Shown: positions 43,959 to 51,351 of the stretch, piece after piece | Numbering within the stretch: position 1 is the first letter of the stretch | Layout of the letters: each line of letters starts with the position of its first letter | NCBI GenBank assembly: GCA_018222965.1 | Contig: JAAEZH010000021.1 | Coordinates: 41,027 to 94,341 of the forward strand | Length of the DNA: 53,315 bases | Direction: 5' to 3' | Source of the DNA: Bacteroidota bacterium | GTDB lineage: Bacteria > Bacteroidota > Bacteroidia > Chitinophagales > Saprospiraceae | Program-made: the position numbers and the translations under genes | Notes under the pieces: generated by a model | Database searches by the model: none | What the model saw: only the letters and a program-made list of their open reading frames with translations | Told to the model about the DNA's origin: nothing

Positions 43959-45350
43959 TTACAACTCCTTGATCTCAGAAACCAATTTACTCAGGCTCTC
44001 CTTGGCATCGCCAAATAGCATCCGGGTATTGTCGGCAAAAAACAACTCGTTTTCAATGCCGGCATAGCCTTTGCCCATGCTTCGTTTCATGATGATGACA
44101 TTTTTGGCTTTGTGAACCTGAATGATCGGCATTCCGTAAATGGTGCTCGACGGATCGTTTTCCGCGGCAGGGTTTACCACGTCATTAGCACCTACCACGA
44201 TGGCCACATCGACAGACCCAATGCCGTCATTGGCTTCTTCCAATTCGAGGAGTTTGTCGTAGGAAACATCGGCTTCGGCCAGGAGCACGTTCATGTGTCC
44301 GGGCATGCGACCGGCAACGGGATGGATGTCATAGGTAACTTCGACACCTTTTTCCGAAAGAAGCTTGTCAAAATCGTGGCAAACGTGTTGCGCCTGTGCC
44401 ACAGCCAGTCCGTACCCTGGAATCACCGCTACTTTATTCGCGTAAGCGCACAGAATAGCTGCATCTGAAAGTGTGATGGTCTTCGCAACCTTATCTTCCC
44501 CGTCACCACCCGGACCTGCTTTTCCACCGCCGCCAAAGGAACCGATGATTACATTGGTTAGCGAGCGATTCATGGCATTACACATGAGGATCGTAAGGAT
44601 GGTCCCCGCCGATCCCACGAGAATACCTCCGGTAAGCATTACCTGATTGTCGTACAGGAAACCGCCCAAAGCTGCCGCCACTCCGGTAAAAGAGTTGAGC
44701 AGCGAAATGACAACCGGCATGTCTGCGCCCCCAATGGGCAATACAAACATAATTCCATAAATGAGGGAGGCTGCCAAAATGATCCACAACAGTCCATTGT
44801 CAAACATATCGGGATTTACGATCCCGTAAACAGAGACTCCTACAATAGCCAGAAAGATGGCCCCGTTGATAATGGGCATCATACTCAGGTAGAGGTCTTT
44901 CACTTTGCCTTCCAGCTTTCCGTAGGCAACCATGGAGCCACTGAAAGAGACACTACCGATTACCAGTCCCAGCAAAACGACTATTAAAAAGCCGGTTTCG
45001 TGAGAAGGGTGGGTGTTGTATTCAATGAGTGATATGAGGGCCGCACAGGCTCCGCCCATTCCGTTGAAGAAGGAAACCATTTGCGGCATGGCAGTCATCT
45101 TCACCCTTACGGCCATCAGATAACCGATAAAAGTACCTACAGCCATAGCGGCCAGGATCCAGGTAATGTTTTGGATCGAATGCCCTTCCGCATCTTTGTG
45201 GAAGAAAATGGTAGCGGCAATGGCAAGAACCATACCGACCGCAGCAATCAGGTTTCCCCGGCGAGCCGACTCCGGATTGCTGAGCATTTTCAGCCCCACG
45301 ATAAAGGTGATCGAAGCGACCAGATAAGAGATTTCTAATATAAATTCCAT
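43959..45350 (-). CDS. pntB: NAD(P) transhydrogenase subunit beta
   Basis: The 463-residue membrane protein provides the NADP(H)-binding domain III and most proton-channel helices of proton-translocating transhydrogenase. Eight or nine membrane segments lie in residues about 1-260. The C-terminal NADP domain has VIPGYGLAVAQAQHVCHDF, HPVAGRMPGHMNVLLAEA, DVAIVVGANDVVNPAA and KRSMGKGYAG, all family signatures. It transfers hydride between NADH and NADP+ using the proton gradient to make NADPH. It starts 6 bp after pntAB. Confidence 0.95.
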   Translation of the reverse strand: MEFILEISYLVASITFIVGLKMLSNPESARRGNLIAAVGMVLAIAATIFFHKDAEGHSIQNITWILAAMAVGTFIGYLMAVRVKMTAMPQMVSFFNGMGGACAALISLIEYNTHPSHETGFLIVVLLGLVIGSVSFSGSMVAYGKLEGKVKDLYLSMMPIINGAIFLAIVGVSVYGIVNPDMFDNGLLWIILAASLIYGIMFVLPIGGADMPVVISLLNSFTGVAAALGGFLYDNQVMLTGGILVGSAGTILTILMCNAMNRSLTNVIIGSFGGGGKAGPGGDGEDKVAKTITLSDAAILCAYANKVAVIPGYGLAVAQAQHVCHDFDKLLSEKGVEVTYDIHPVAGRMPGHMNVLLAEADVSYDKLLELEEANDGIGSVDVAIVVGANDVVNPAAENDPSSTIYGMPIIQVHKAKNVIIMKRSMGKGYAGIENELFFADNTRMLFGDAKESLSKLVSEIKEL

Positions 45351-45356
45351 AGGGAT

Positions 45357-45665
45357 TTAGCCTTTCTTTTTAAACATTTCCAGCATGCGGTTGGTGACGA
45401 CAAATCCGCCTACCACATTAAGGGTTCCAAGAACAACGGCGAGAAAGCCCAGGACAAGCGCCAGGGTGTTATCCGGCTCTGCATGTCCCATGACTATGAT
45501 CGCTCCAATGATTACCACGCCGTGAATGGCATTAGCTCCTGACATTAGGGGCGTATGCAGGATAGCGGGTACATTGGAGATCACTTCTACCCCCAGGAAA
45601 ATGGATAGAATGATGACGTATAGGAATTCGCGATTTTCCAGAAATAAACTTGCGATTTCTTCCAT
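45357..45665 (-). CDS. pntAB: NAD(P) transhydrogenase, membrane part of alpha (alpha2)
   Basis: The 102-residue membrane subunit has three to four helices, including VIILSIFLGVEVISNVPAIL and the HGVVIIGAIIV/VLGFLAVVLGTLNVVGGF regions. In this lineage alpha is split, as in Rhodospirillum rubrum, so a separate small gene lies between the NAD-binding subunit and pntB. It starts 9 bp after pntAA. Confidence 0.93.
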   Translation of the reverse strand: MEEIASLFLENREFLYVIILSIFLGVEVISNVPAILHTPLMSGANAIHGVVIIGAIIVMGHAEPDNTLALVLGFLAVVLGTLNVVGGFVVTNRMLEMFKKKG

Positions 45666-45674
45666 GTCGGTTTG

Positions 45675-46802
45675 TTATGAATTAACGGATTGTAATTTGC
45701 TTTTGATTCTCGGACTGATTACCTCGCCTTCATGCGTGATGCAGGTATGTTGCAGGATCTCATTTTCAAAGTCGAAACTGATCTTACCATCCTGGATACA
45801 TTCGCCAAAGAAATTGATCAGGTTTTTGCCGTACATGCGGCTGGCATCAAGCGGTATGGTAGCGGCCAAATTGGAGTCGCCAATAATGGTCACCCCGTGC
45901 ACCTGGATGATCTCGCCATCTTTGGTCAGGGCGCAATTACCTCCGGTAGAGGCTGCCATGTCAACGATCACAGAGCCTGCTTTCATGGCTTTTACCGTTT
46001 CTTCCTGTACCAGTAAGGGAGCCTTTCTGCCCGGGATTTGCGCCGTACTAATTACTATATCGGCTTTTCGGGCATGCTCCTGAATGAGTGCGGCCTGTTT
46101 TTGTTTGTATTCTTCGGTTTGTTCGACAGCATAACCACCTGCGGCAGCATCGTCTTTAGCGCCTGCCACTTCTACAAATTTTGCCCCCAGACTCAGCACC
46201 TCTTCCTTCGCGGCAGCGCGCACATCAAAAGCCTCTACCACTGCGCCCAATCTGCGCGCCGTTGAAATGGCTTGCAAACCGGCTACTCCGGCCCCCAGAA
46301 TCAGCACCTTGGCGGGCTTGATGGTCCCGGCTGCCGTCATAAACATGGGGAAGAAAGAGGGGAGGTGCTCCGCCGCTTTTAAAACGGCTTTGTATCCGGC
46401 AGCAGTTGCCATGGAGGACAATACATCCATGGCCTGTGCTTTAGTGGTTCTTGGCACCATGTCCATACTAAAAACAGAAATGCCCTTTTCAGAAAGGGCA
46501 GTAACACGGGCATCTTCGCCCAATGGATTCATCTGTGTGACCAGGACCTGGCCTTTGGTGAGTTCTCCCAGGTCCGGACATTGTATGCCAACAATTAATT
46601 GAGCCTGTTTCAGGATTTCAGCTCTGGGTTTTAGTACAGCTTCTGCATCTGTATAGGCTTTATCGGAAGTAAAGGCGCTTGCGCCAGCTTCATATTCCAC
46701 CCAAACTTCAGAAAAGCCGGCCTCTTTCAGTCCTTTAATATGCTCGGGTAGAATCGATACCCGCTTTTCCGGGGCGCTTTCTTTTAGTACTCCTAGTATC
46801 AT
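45675..46802 (-). CDS. pntAA: NAD(P) transhydrogenase, NAD-binding alpha subunit (alpha1)
   Basis: The 375-residue soluble subunit belongs to the alanine dehydrogenase/PntA family: KRVSILPEHIKGLKEAGFSE at the N-terminus, then VLILGAGVAGLQAISTARRL for NAD binding, and KADIVISTAQIPGRKAPLLV with VIVDMAASTGGNCALT. It binds NAD(H) and pairs with the other two subunits. It opens the three-gene operon. The 134-bp gap to pnuC holds no clear terminator. Confidence 0.95.
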   Translation of the reverse strand: MILGVLKESAPEKRVSILPEHIKGLKEAGFSEVWVEYEAGASAFTSDKAYTDAEAVLKPRAEILKQAQLIVGIQCPDLGELTKGQVLVTQMNPLGEDARVTALSEKGISVFSMDMVPRTTKAQAMDVLSSMATAAGYKAVLKAAEHLPSFFPMFMTAAGTIKPAKVLILGAGVAGLQAISTARRLGAVVEAFDVRAAAKEEVLSLGAKFVEVAGAKDDAAAGGYAVEQTEEYKQKQAALIQEHARKADIVISTAQIPGRKAPLLVQEETVKAMKAGSVIVDMAASTGGNCALTKDGEIIQVHGVTIIGDSNLAATIPLDASRMYGKNLINFFGECIQDGKISFDFENEILQHTCITHEGEVISPRIKSKLQSVNS

Positions 46803-46936
46803 AATTTGTTAACTTCTGATGTCGCAAAACAAGTAAGTACCATATCAATAATTGGTAGTCTCTTGAATAGGCAGCCTGAAAATATGGATTATCTCCGAAA
46901 TGCAGAAAATAATTCTAATTTCCTGCTAATTTCTCG

Positions 46937-47539
46937 CTAAATATTTGGTTTAACTGTGGCCTGTATCGTCAGCCGCACCTTCAATTCCCTGCGCCAGGAC
47001 AGGTAGCCGTAGATGCAAATAATCAGATAGACGAAAAACAGGAAGGAGAAATAATACAGTCCTTTATACAGGTAAACCGGAATAGCAACCAGGTCTACTA
47101 CTATCCACACCAGCCAGTTTTCGAGGAATTTTTTGGCCAGGAGAAATTGGGCAACCAAACTTCCGGAGGTGGTGAAGGCATCAAAATAGGAAAGGTCTGC
47201 ATCGGTGTATTTTTCCATCAACCAGCCAATCACTGCTGTCATCCCGAGGATCAATCCGGCGTAAGCCAGAAAATCCTTTTTGCTCAATTGAAGAATAGGG
47301 GATGGTGCTGTATCTGTGCTTTTACGACTCCAGTTGTACCAACCAAAAATGTTCAGAAAAATATAGATGATGTGCAGTACGAGATCAGAGTACAAACGGC
47401 TGTGGTAAAAGATCCAGGCGGAAATACCTACACTCAGGATACCAAAAGCCCAGGCTTCGATGCGCTCCCGGGTTTGCAGGAAAACGCAAATAATCCCACT
47501 GATCGTAGCCGTGATTTCAAGGAAGGTAAAAAGGCTCAT
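46937..47539 (-). CDS. pnuC: PnuC-family nicotinamide riboside/mononucleotide transporter
   Basis: The 200-residue membrane protein has about seven helices. Family features are NIFGWYNW and the substrate-site region FLENWLVWIVVDLVAIPVYL. PnuC proteins move nicotinamide riboside, while relatives move thiamine (PnuT) or riboflavin (PnuX). No thiamine pyrophosphokinase or TPP riboswitch is seen, and the upstream gene is nucleoside-phosphorylase-like, so a nicotinamide riboside role fits best. Its ATG overlaps the upstream stop as ATGA. Confidence 0.85.
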   Translation of the reverse strand: MSLFTFLEITATISGIICVFLQTRERIEAWAFGILSVGISAWIFYHSRLYSDLVLHIIYIFLNIFGWYNWSRKSTDTAPSPILQLSKKDFLAYAGLILGMTAVIGWLMEKYTDADLSYFDAFTTSGSLVAQFLLAKKFLENWLVWIVVDLVAIPVYLYKGLYYFSFLFFVYLIICIYGYLSWRRELKVRLTIQATVKPNI

Positions 47540-48261
47540 GCTTTCTGACTTAAGTGGTTTTCAAATAGTTTTGACAGCTTGCGGGCTCCTTGATCTGCTA
47601 TGCGGATTACCGCTTCATGTCCGGGCTCTGTGCCATGCTCTATCGGATGGTAATTTACAACAGGAAGACTCAATGCCTGCCATTCTATTCCCTGCTGATT
47701 TAGCCAGCGGGATTCGGGATAGAGCGACATGCCGACCAGTCCGGCACCTAGTTTGTCCAACATTTTATAGGACGCACGAGTACCCAGCGACGGACCGGAT
47801 TGAAAAGCATATATCGACTGTGGCAAGGATTGAAATGCCTGAGATTTTTTGCTGGTTTTCGGTCGAGCCGAATGGTCTTTTACTACGGAGGAATTCGGGG
47901 TTTTTAACCGGATGGGTTGCATAGCCAAAATGTGGTTTATATAAACCCAGTTGCCAACCTGTAATGCCGGGTGGAAAGCTCCGGAAGAGGCTGTCAGGAT
48001 GACGGAGTCCAGATGGAATTTTTGATGGGCAAAAGAAAGCGGAGCGAAGAGATCTACAGCGTGCAGTCCTTCATAAAAGTGAAACTTCCCGGAGAGGATT
48101 AAGAAAGGGGTACCCTTAGATTCTGCCAACAACAATTCCCGTTTGTGGCCGTCTACGGCAGGGATCGGTTTGGGAAGAAAGGCTTTGTAGGGAATGCGTT
48201 CCCGAATATGGAAAGCCTCTTCAAAAGCACCGAGTCCGGAACCCAACAGGATGGCATGCAT
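47536..48261 (-). CDS. purine-nucleoside-phosphorylase-like protein with altered base site
   Basis: The 241-residue protein follows class II PNP: LLGSGLGAFEE (phosphate loop), GKFHFYEGL (matching GRFHMYEGY), SSGAFHPALQVGNW, GPSLGTRASYKMLDKLGAGLVGMSLYPES and SLPVVNYHP with the base-site Asn. The Glu of GPSFE, which grips the purine N1, is Gly here, and the phosphate-site Arg of GRxHxYEG is Lys. Specificity is therefore likely changed, for example towards nicotinamide riboside, a known side substrate of PNPs. The start at 48261 was chosen because the phosphate loop follows at once and a hairpin lies just upstream. It is translationally coupled to pnuC. Confidence 0.78.
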   Translation of the reverse strand: MHAILLGSGLGAFEEAFHIRERIPYKAFLPKPIPAVDGHKRELLLAESKGTPFLILSGKFHFYEGLHAVDLFAPLSFAHQKFHLDSVILTASSGAFHPALQVGNWVYINHILAMQPIRLKTPNSSVVKDHSARPKTSKKSQAFQSLPQSIYAFQSGPSLGTRASYKMLDKLGAGLVGMSLYPESRWLNQQGIEWQALSLPVVNYHPIEHGTEPGHEAVIRIADQGARKLSKLFENHLSQKA

Positions 48262-48292
48262 GTATTTTTGTTTGTTGCCCTCCAAAATAAGG

Positions 48293-48331
48293 ATTGCCTG
48301 CTGCACCCCCAAATGGGCCACAGCAGGCAAT
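48293..48331 (-). terminator. hairpin between dps and the PNP-like gene
   Basis: ATTGCCTGCTG and CAGCAGGCAAT form an 11-bp perfect stem around a 17-nt loop that itself holds a CCC/GGG pair. It begins 25 bp after the dps stop. On the minus strand only TTATTTT follows, so it is a weak terminator or a leader hairpin for the PNP-like gene, whose start is 32 bp further on. Confidence 0.55.
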
Positions 48332-48355
48332 GAAAGGGTTATCAAACCATATAGT

Positions 48356-48829
48356 TTAGCCCAGAAAAGCAGAATACATCCAAACAAGCTTTTCCTGGTC
48401 TCTGATGTAATCAGACATGAGGGCGTTGGTTCCTTCATCTTCGGCATCAGCAGAAATGTCGAGCAACTCTCTTTGCTGGCTAATGATTTTTTGGAAGGAG
48501 TCCAGGATGTTTTCCACCGCTTTTATACCCTCTGATACCTGTGTACTTTCAGTAATCGTAGCTTGTGTTTGATACAAGGAGTATCGATGGTTGGGGGCGT
48601 GTCCTAAAGTAAGAACCCGCTCTGCGATTTCATCAATTTTCATTAGGAGGTCGTTGTAAAGTTCTTCAAACTTTAGGTGCAGTTCGAAGAATTTTTCTCC
48701 TTTTATATTCCAGTGATAGCCACGGGTATTTTGGTAGAAAATAGAATAATTGGCAAGTAACACGTTAAGCTTTTCGGCTAATACTTCAGACTTTTTTACA
48801 TCGAGTCCGATGGCATTTAATTGGCTCAT
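48356..48829 (-). CDS. dps: Dps-family ferritin-like DNA-protection protein
   Basis: The 157-residue protein is a four-helix ferritin-like subunit. Family markers are NTRGYHWNIKG (metal His) and YNDLLMKIDEIAERVLTLG with Asp and Glu of the inter-subunit ferroxidase centre. Dps dodecamers store iron and shield DNA from peroxide. The ATG at 48829 was preferred because AGGA lies five bases upstream; longer starts have no support. A CRP-like palindrome and a -7-like box precede it. Confidence 0.92.
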   Translation of the reverse strand: MSQLNAIGLDVKKSEVLAEKLNVLLANYSIFYQNTRGYHWNIKGEKFFELHLKFEELYNDLLMKIDEIAERVLTLGHAPNHRYSLYQTQATITESTQVSEGIKAVENILDSFQKIISQQRELLDISADAEDEGTNALMSDYIRDQEKLVWMYSAFLG

Positions 48830-48851
48830 CTTTTCCTGTTTTAATTCCATA

Positions 48852-48859
48852 TAAAGGTA
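48852..48859 (-). promoter_or_regulatory. candidate -7 element for dps
   Basis: TACCTTTA on the minus strand differs from the Bacteroidota TAnnTTTG only in the last base. It lies 22 bp upstream of the dps ATG; no convincing -33 TTTG is seen. Confidence 0.35.
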
Positions 48860-48881
48860 CGGAAATGGTGGTGTGAAAAAG

Positions 48882-48895
48882 GTGATCCAGATCAC
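48882..48895. promoter_or_regulatory. CRP/FNR-like palindrome upstream of dps
   Basis: GTGATCCAGATCAC is a near-perfect 14-bp palindrome with TGAT-N4-ATCA symmetry, close to the E. coli CRP core GTGA-N6-TCAC. If transcription starts about 7 bp after the -7-like box, the site is centred near -43, the usual place for a class II activator. Confidence 0.45.
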
Positions 48896-48896
48896 T

Positions 48897-48938
48897 GTAA
48901 AATCAAAGAACCCGATGATTTTGCCATCGGGTTCTTTG
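48897..48938 (-). terminator. terminator of the GH13 gene
   Basis: CAAAGAACCCGATG (48904-48917) pairs perfectly with CATCGGGTTCTTTG (48925-48938) around a seven-base loop; on the minus strand GATTTTAC follows. It lies 25 bp after the amylase stop and just upstream of the dps promoter. Confidence 0.88.
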
Positions 48939-48962
48939 GTCTGAAAGTCGTTGAGGAAGTAT

Positions 48963-50465
48963 CTATTTGCTGGAAAGCAATAGGTAATCCCAGGGAGCCA
49001 TTTTGAGGGTCATGCCCTCTGCCAGTTCGGTGGAAGCATTGGAAAATACATTGTTGTAGTTTCCTGCATAACCACTTCCCTCGAGCTGAATCTCCTGATC
49101 TTCTGAAGACAGATTGATGATCACTACCACTTTGTCTCCGTCTTTTTCCCGGATAAAAGCGTAGACATTTTCATCATTGCCTGTCGGGATTTTTACGAGT
49201 TCTCCGCCGTGCTCCCCGTTCCAGAGGGCTTTGTTTCGGTGTTTGAGATCAAAGAGCGTTTTGTAAAAGCCGGCATATTCATACTCGCCCCAGGGCACTT
49301 CGCCTTTGGTGAAAAACGGGAGTTGAACATCCATAGCCGATTCCTGGCCGGTGTAGATCAATGGCATACCGTCGAAGGTGGCTGTGAGTACGGCAAAAGC
49401 TTTGTGGCCGTCTCCCATGCGGGCAAATTCTGTACCTGACCAGGCATTTTCATCGTGATTGGAGGTGAAGTGCATCTGATATCCCTGGCTGTATTGCTCG
49501 TCTTTTTTAGCAAGCATGGCATCGATGTCGAGCGCGGTTTTCTTTTCCACCTTAGCCGCTTCGCCTTCTACGACATTGCCTTGTACGAGTTGTTGGTTTG
49601 CTTCTTCATTGGCTCCCTGATACCGGGCAATCTGGTTGAGCAGATGGTGCATTTCCCAACCGTAGTCAACCACAAAAGAACCGGTGTTTCGAAGTTCGGG
49701 AACCTCGGCTTCTGCCAACATGAATACAGGCTTTTCTGCGTAGAGTGCCATAGCTGCATCTTCCCAGAAATCTACCGGTACCCCGTGAGCCACATCACAA
49801 CGGAACCCGTCGATGCCTACTTCGGTAATCCAGAACTTCATCGCGTCGATCATGCCGGCCCGCATATCGGGATTGTCAAAATTGAGGTCAGCTACATCGG
49901 TCCAACCCCAGGATTCGCCCGTGTTGTAGTCAATGGGATCGATGATGTTGCCCATAGAATCCTGCGTGTACCAGTCCGGGTGTTCAGTGATCCAAACGTG
50001 ATCCCAGCCGGTGTGGTTGGGTACCCAGTCGATTATACAATACATCCCGGCATCGTGGATGGCTTTGAGCATATTCTTAAAGTCCTCCATTGTACCCATA
50101 TCCGGGTTTACTCCTTTATAGTCAGATACGGCATAAGGACTGCCGAGGTCGTCTGGGGTTTCCTTACGCTTGGCCTTACTGATTTCGTGGATGGGCATAA
50201 ACCAAAGAATGTCAACACCCATTTCTTTCAGTCTTGGGATATGTGCTTCGAAGGAGGCAAAGGTGCCTTCCGGTGTGTAGTGTCTGAGGTTGACTTCGTA
50301 AATACTTGCATTTTTATGCCAGTCGGGTACATTGGGCATTTCTACTTCTGCTGTGCTGCTTAGGTCAGCAGCTTGTTCTTCGTTTGCGGAATTCTTGCAA
50401 GCCTGGAAAATCACCAGGGTACACACAGATATAAGGAGTGCTACAAAAAGTGGTTTTGAAATCAT
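48963..50465 (-). CDS. GH13 alpha-amylase-family lipoprotein
   Basis: The 500-residue protein has a lipobox IFQAC (Cys23). Conserved GH13 regions are DWVPNHTGW (143-154), GFRCDVAHG with nucleophile Asp224, MLAEAE with acid/base Glu252, and FTSNHDENA with Asp338, so the catalytic triad is complete. A small C-terminal beta domain follows. It should hydrolyse alpha-1,4-glucans or related sugars in the periplasm or at the outer membrane. The SusCD pair 5 kb away is a possible but unproven partner. It is divergent from the CrtA-like gene. Confidence 0.9.
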   Translation of the reverse strand: MISKPLFVALLISVCTLVIFQACKNSANEEQAADLSSTAEVEMPNVPDWHKNASIYEVNLRHYTPEGTFASFEAHIPRLKEMGVDILWFMPIHEISKAKRKETPDDLGSPYAVSDYKGVNPDMGTMEDFKNMLKAIHDAGMYCIIDWVPNHTGWDHVWITEHPDWYTQDSMGNIIDPIDYNTGESWGWTDVADLNFDNPDMRAGMIDAMKFWITEVGIDGFRCDVAHGVPVDFWEDAAMALYAEKPVFMLAEAEVPELRNTGSFVVDYGWEMHHLLNQIARYQGANEEANQQLVQGNVVEGEAAKVEKKTALDIDAMLAKKDEQYSQGYQMHFTSNHDENAWSGTEFARMGDGHKAFAVLTATFDGMPLIYTGQESAMDVQLPFFTKGEVPWGEYEYAGFYKTLFDLKHRNKALWNGEHGGELVKIPTGNDENVYAFIREKDGDKVVVIINLSSEDQEIQLEGSGYAGNYNNVFSNASTELAEGMTLKMAPWDYLLLSSK

Positions 50466-50649
50466 GTTGTTTGTTTCTAAAGTTCTCCAGTTAAGAGTAA
50501 GGGCTCTTATTGGTTGGGCAGGTGCGAAAAATACGAATGTTTTTAGAATGTAAGTATCTGGTCCTGGTGGTACCGAAATTATTCTGCCGCCTTTCGATAT
50601 TTTTCTTTCTATTATCAGAACATTTTGCCCGCTTTTTGCTTCGGTATGT

Positions 50650-51351
50650 ATGCGGGATCAAATTACCAGTATTACCTTCTTTCGTTTTTCCGGCCTTTCG
50701 GCGAAGGTCTGGGCGTTTCGCATGATGCGGGATGCTCCGGGGATGCTGCAGGATGTTGCGGGCCAATCCTTTTTTAAATTGATGGGAAGTGGTCGCGACA
50801 GAGGCTTCAACCCGATGCCCGATTGGAACGTATACAGCTTGTTGCAGGTCTGGGAGTCTGAAGCCGCCGCTGATCAATTCTTCGAAAAGTCGCCCCTCCT
50901 TCAGGATTATCAAGAACGTAGCGCTCGTATCTGGACGATCTATATGCGCAACATCATGTCCCGGGGGCTCTGGTCCGGAAAGAATCCATTCAGCGAAAGC
51001 GAAAAAATACAGCCCGCCATTCAAAAGATTGCGGTAATTACCCGAGCCACCATCCGCCCCTCCCGTCTGATCCGTTTCTGGAGGCAGGTACCTCAGGCAC
51101 AAAAAGGGCTGCGGGAAAATCCGGGCCTGATCTATACGAAAGGAATAGGGGAGGTACCGATTATCCAAATGGCAACCTTTAGTCTTTGGGAAGATGCGGA
51201 GGCTCTGAAACGCTTCGCTTATCAAAGTAAAGGGCATCAGAAAGCGATCCGGCAAACCCGCGAACTGAATTGGTATAAAGAAGAATTGTTTTCCCGCTTT
51301 CAGCCGTATAAAGAGAGGGGCGATTCAACGGCTTTTATCAGCCGTCGCTAG
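50650..51351 (+). CDS. CrtA-like (spheroidene monooxygenase family) protein
   Basis: The 233-residue protein fits the spheroidene monooxygenase family: FKLMGSGRDRGFNPMPDWNV and YSLLQVWESEAAADQFFEKS, then PGLIYTKGIGEVPIIQMATF and SLWEDAEALKRFAYQSKGH. These are dimeric ferredoxin-like alpha+beta-barrel proteins. In phototrophs CrtA oxygenates carotenoids; here no other carotenoid genes are adjacent, so the role is uncertain. Its 3' end overlaps the convergent barrel-like gene by 4 bp. Confidence 0.78.
   Translation: MRDQITSITFFRFSGLSAKVWAFRMMRDAPGMLQDVAGQSFFKLMGSGRDRGFNPMPDWNVYSLLQVWESEAAADQFFEKSPLLQDYQERSARIWTIYMRNIMSRGLWSGKNPFSESEKIQPAIQKIAVITRATIRPSRLIRFWRQVPQAQKGLRENPGLIYTKGIGEVPIIQMATFSLWEDAEALKRFAYQSKGHQKAIRQTRELNWYKEELFSRFQPYKERGDSTAFISRR
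50693..50706 (+). other. iterated motif copy 14
   Basis: Reads GCCTTTCGGCGAAG; codons CTT TCG GCG AAG (Leu-Ser-Ala-Lys) in the CrtA-like gene. Confidence 0.8.
50987..51007. repeat. second copy of the 21-nt shared sequence
   Basis: Same 21 bases as 15556-15576; here read as codons within Asn-Pro-Phe-Ser-Glu-Ser-Glu-Lys of the CrtA-like protein. Confidence 0.6.

Noticed and set aside
46803-46936. TPP or NAD riboswitch near pnuC
   Set aside because: pnuC is translated from the overlap with the PNP-like gene and no conserved riboswitch core was found in the leader or this gap.
49455-50363. Long plus-strand open frame opposite the GH13 gene
   Set aside because: The amylase motifs on the other strand are unequivocal; this frame shows no domain.
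50492-50509. TAAGAG/CTCTTA inverted repeat in the GH13 leader as an operator
   Set aside because: Six-base arms of this composition are common by chance, and no regulator gene is adjacent.
50491-51255. Minus-strand open frame opposite the CrtA-like gene
   Set aside because: The plus strand carries recognisable family motifs; this frame does not.
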